NCBI GenBank assembly: GCA_016858145.1
Contig: JAEHOE010000091.1
Coordinates: 372,001-436,000 of the forward strand
Direction: 5' to 3'
Origin: Edaphochlamys debaryana
Taxonomy: Eukaryota > Chlorophyta > Chlorophyceae > Chlamydomonadales
Length of the DNA stretch: 64,000 nucleotides
Below, piece after piece: positions 63,776 through 64,000 of the stretch. Under the pieces are notes generated by a model. That model saw only the letters and a list, made by a program, of their open reading frames with translations. It was not told where the DNA came from and did not search any database. Positions within the stretch are counted from its first letter, which is position 1. Each line of letters starts with the position of its first letter. The translations under genes and the position numbers were made by a program.

Positions 63776-64000
63776 CTGTCAGGGGGAGGGGGGGGGGTAG
63801 GAATGGGGTAGGGGGTGAGGGCTAGAGGCACAGGCGTTGCGCGGTAGCCGGGCCGGCACCTAGTAGCCCAAGGGCCGCAAGCCACAAAGCTTCCTGCACC
63901 CTACCTCAAGCCTTCCCCAGCCTACCCTACCGCCCAGCCCACCCACCCTGCCCTAGCCCTCGTCCAACCCACCCATCCCGCGCTTGCCTCCCGCCCTTCC
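63776..64000 (-). other. Intron of the PLGG1-type gene running to the window edge
   Basis: Upstream of the first visible exon's TGACAG acceptor. No further exon is recognised before the end of the window. Confidence 0.5.

Overview
The window is nuclear DNA from a green alga of the volvocine/Chlamydomonas group. This rests on high GC, intron-dense genes with very short exons, Pro-rich linkers of the volvocine cell-wall type, a gametolysin-type (M11) metalloprotease with the QEXXH variant of the zinc site, a plastid LrgA/LrgB-type glycolate/glycerate transporter, and TGTAA-type polyadenylation motifs. No prokaryotic operon, CRISPR array or rRNA is seen. Gene models below were threaded by hand from splice sites, phase and homology, so most exon ends are provisional.

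Layout. (1) 0.5-20.1 kb, plus strand: one very large secreted modular gene. A signal peptide exon is followed by PAN/apple-like modules, fucolectin/F5-8C-like, jacalin-like, LamG/ConA-like and bulb-lectin-like modules separated by Pro-rich linkers. A peptidase M11 domain with QELVHMFGLNH comes next, then C-terminal PAN/apple modules. (2) 20-24 kb: a diverged duplication of the gene's 3' end, a tRNA-like sequence and palindromic TTCGGAGC repeats. (3) 24.1-31.1 kb: a Ty3/gypsy-like LTR element with two 1350-bp LTRs that look identical and an open 1345-codon gag-derived ORF, but no complete reverse transcriptase or integrase. (4) 31.7-34.5 kb: two adjacent satellite arrays (about 110/114 bp and 101 bp), both with higher-order structure. 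(5) 35.7-40.4 kb: a cluster of TTCGGAGC palindromes running into a 5'-truncated LINE with a long intact RT ORF. (6) 40.4-52.4 kb, minus strand: a subtilisin-like (S8) protease with a complete D/H/S triad and ten C-terminal PAN/apple-like repeats, each built from four tiny exons. (7) 54.2-57.1 kb, minus: a decayed fumarylacetoacetase gene carrying a 12-bp VNTR. (8) 58.7-59.5 kb: a second LINE 3' end with a 408-bp hAT-like MITE inside it, with an exact 8-bp target duplication. (9) 60.1-64 kb, minus: the PLGG1-type plastid glycolate/glycerate transporter, whose 5' part lies beyond the window.

How the genes relate. The M11 gene and the S8 gene face each other across about 20 kb of mobile and repeated DNA. 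They share the same small PAN/apple-like unit (a Cys, then GY, then VDH or DTDHV, then C.GF.S.G..K, then GxCL). Both look like secreted or extracellular-matrix proteases whose catalytic domains carry glycan- or protein-binding appendages. PLGG1 (photorespiration) and the FAH remnant (tyrosine breakdown) are unrelated housekeeping genes at the right edge.
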